Assembly: GCA_002282555.1 (NCBI GenBank)
Contig: NCJR01000141.1
Location: forward strand, 1-5,861
DNA from: Rhodobacterales bacterium 34-62-10
GTDB taxonomy: Bacteria; Pseudomonadota; Alphaproteobacteria; Rhodobacterales; Rhodobacteraceae
Length of the DNA: 5,861 bases
Direction: 5' to 3'
Position numbers and translations under genes: made by a program. Below the pieces are notes generated by a model. That model was not told the origin of the DNA. It was given only the letters and a program-made list of their open reading frames with translations, and searched no databases. Below are positions 4,997-5,861 of this stretch, piece by piece (the first letter of the stretch is position 1; every line of letters begins with the position of its first letter).

Positions 4997-5861
4997 CTAC
5001 TCAAGCAGCCCCAGCCTCTCAGCCCTCTCCAGCAGCATCTTCACGGATGACGGCTGCCAGCTTGTTCGCCCGCGGGGCGTGCGCTCGCGCATCGCTTCCA
5101 GTCTGGTGCAGATCGCCTGAAGCGTGATCTCGGGGTCGGCGCCCTTGATGGCGGCGACGATGGCGGGCAGGCGGTCGTCGGTTTCGCGGCGGCCGGCGCG
5201 GTCCAGTACCGTGGGCGGTAGGAAGCCGTCCCGGACATAGGCGTTGACCGCGCGCAAAAGGCGGCTTTGCGTCCACTGGCGCTCGCGGGGCAGGGGGCCG
5301 TTGACGATGCGCACTACGTCTTCCCAAGCCATGTCGGGCCGCAGGCGGCGGACATGGGGCACCCAATCCTGCGCCGTCTCGTTCAGCCGCTCCATATAGC
5401 CGTCCTGCCGGGCCAGCCTCACCTTGCGCAGTGCCGCCGGATCCCGGGCGCGCAGTCCCGGGTTGCCGCCGAGCCGGCCTTTGGTTCTTGCGCTGGCCAG
5501 CCCGGCCTTGGTGCGTTCGCGGATCAGGGCCCGCTCGAACTCGGCCGCGGCGCCCAGGACCTGCAGGGTGAACTTGCCCTGCGGCGAGGACGTGTCAATC
5601 GGATCGGTGAGCGATCGGAAGAAGGCGCCTTTCTCCTCCAACCGCTCGATCACCTCCAGCAAATGCGAGAGCGACCGTGCCAACCGGTCGATGCGCACCA
5701 CGACCAGCGTGTCGCCTTTGCCTATCCGCTCCAGTACGCGCGCAAGCACGGGCCGTGCGCGGTTCCCGCCCGAGGCCTGCTCCTCGTGGATCTCGACGCA
5801 GCCTGCGGATTTCAGGGCCTGCGACTGGGGCAGGGGGGTCTGATCCTCAGTCGAGACGCGC
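4997..5861 (-). CDS. Serine recombinase (resolvase/invertase family), extreme N-terminus beyond the right edge
   Basis: The frame reads in from the right edge and gives 287 visible residues. The first visible residues, RVSTEDQ, hold the catalytic serine (third visible residue) and the arginine two before it, equivalent to R8 and S10 of gamma-delta resolvase, so only about 7 residues are missing. Further catalytic-domain motifs are the loop RIDRLARSL (56-64, with the two active-site arginines) and the long helix AAEFERALIRERT. A GTG at 5749 would give a 250-residue protein lacking the catalytic serine and is rejected as the start. After TKGRLGGNPGL, where short resolvases have one helix-turn-helix and end, this protein continues for about 135 residues. 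That tail has two segments resembling the recombinase HTH pattern (around WEDVVRIVN...WTQSRLLRAV and ITLQAICTRL...WQPSSVKMLL). It cuts and rejoins DNA at specific sites. On a plasmid it may resolve multimers or serve a transposon; the context does not decide. Confidence 0.92.
   Translation of the reverse strand, partial: RVSTEDQTPLPQSQALKSAGCVEIHEEQASGGNRARPVLARVLERIGKGDTLVVVRIDRLARSLSHLLEVIERLEEKGAFFRSLTDPIDTSSPQGKFTLQVLGAAAEFERALIRERTKAGLASARTKGRLGGNPGLRARDPAALRKVRLARQDGYMERLNETAQDWVPHVRRLRPDMAWEDVVRIVNGPLPRERQWTQSRLLRAVNAYVRDGFLPPTVLDRAGRRETDDRLPAIVAAIKGADPEITLQAICTRLEAMRERTPRGRTSWQPSSVKMLLERAERLGLLE

Noticed and set aside
5424..5843. 139-codon plus-strand ORF opposite the recombinase
   Set aside because: It is antisense to the catalytic domain of a clear serine recombinase and has no recognisable features.

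Overview
This window looks like the maintenance backbone of an alphaproteobacterial plasmid or secondary replicon. The sequence is high-GC and its centre is a complete repABC cassette on the minus strand: repA (ParA-type ATPase), repB (ParB-type centromere-binding protein) and repC (replication initiator). repABC replicons are known essentially only from Alphaproteobacteria. The protein styles, including the second ParB-like protein beside the cassette, suggest Rhodobacterales or a related group. That finer placement is inference.

Layout, left to right. Positions 1-344 (minus) hold the first 114 residues of a second ParB/Spo0J-family protein that runs off the window. Two identical 16-bp palindromes matching the repABC parS consensus lie at 460-475 and 506-521, just after repC. 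repC occupies 523-1731 (minus), with an AT-rich island at 944-977 in its middle that fits the known position of oriV. The repC-repB gap (1732-1913) carries what looks like the copy-number control of repABC plasmids: a plus-strand counter-transcribed RNA ending in an intrinsic terminator, and a minus-strand stem-loop just before repC. repB (1914-2906) and repA (2906-4090) overlap at TGATG. Upstream of repA are a candidate promoter and a 36-bp hairpin/inverted repeat placed like an autorepression operator.

From 4247 rightward on the plus strand is a type II toxin-antitoxin pair: an AbrB/MazE-fold antitoxin and a PIN-domain toxin, with a promoter and a palindromic operator. It converges, across an imperfect hairpin at 4952-4988, on a serine recombinase (minus) whose first few residues lie beyond the right edge.

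Together: RepC initiates copying at an origin inside its own gene; the antisense RNA and stem-loop set RepC level and thus copy number; RepA and RepB move sister plasmids apart using parS; the toxin-antitoxin pair penalises plasmid loss; the recombinase could resolve multimers or belong to a mobile element. I see no tRNA, rRNA, CRISPR array or complete insertion sequence. The parts are of known families. The points of most interest are the dual parS pair between two ParB-type genes, the readable antisense/alternative-pairing control upstream of repC, and the repA operator hairpin.
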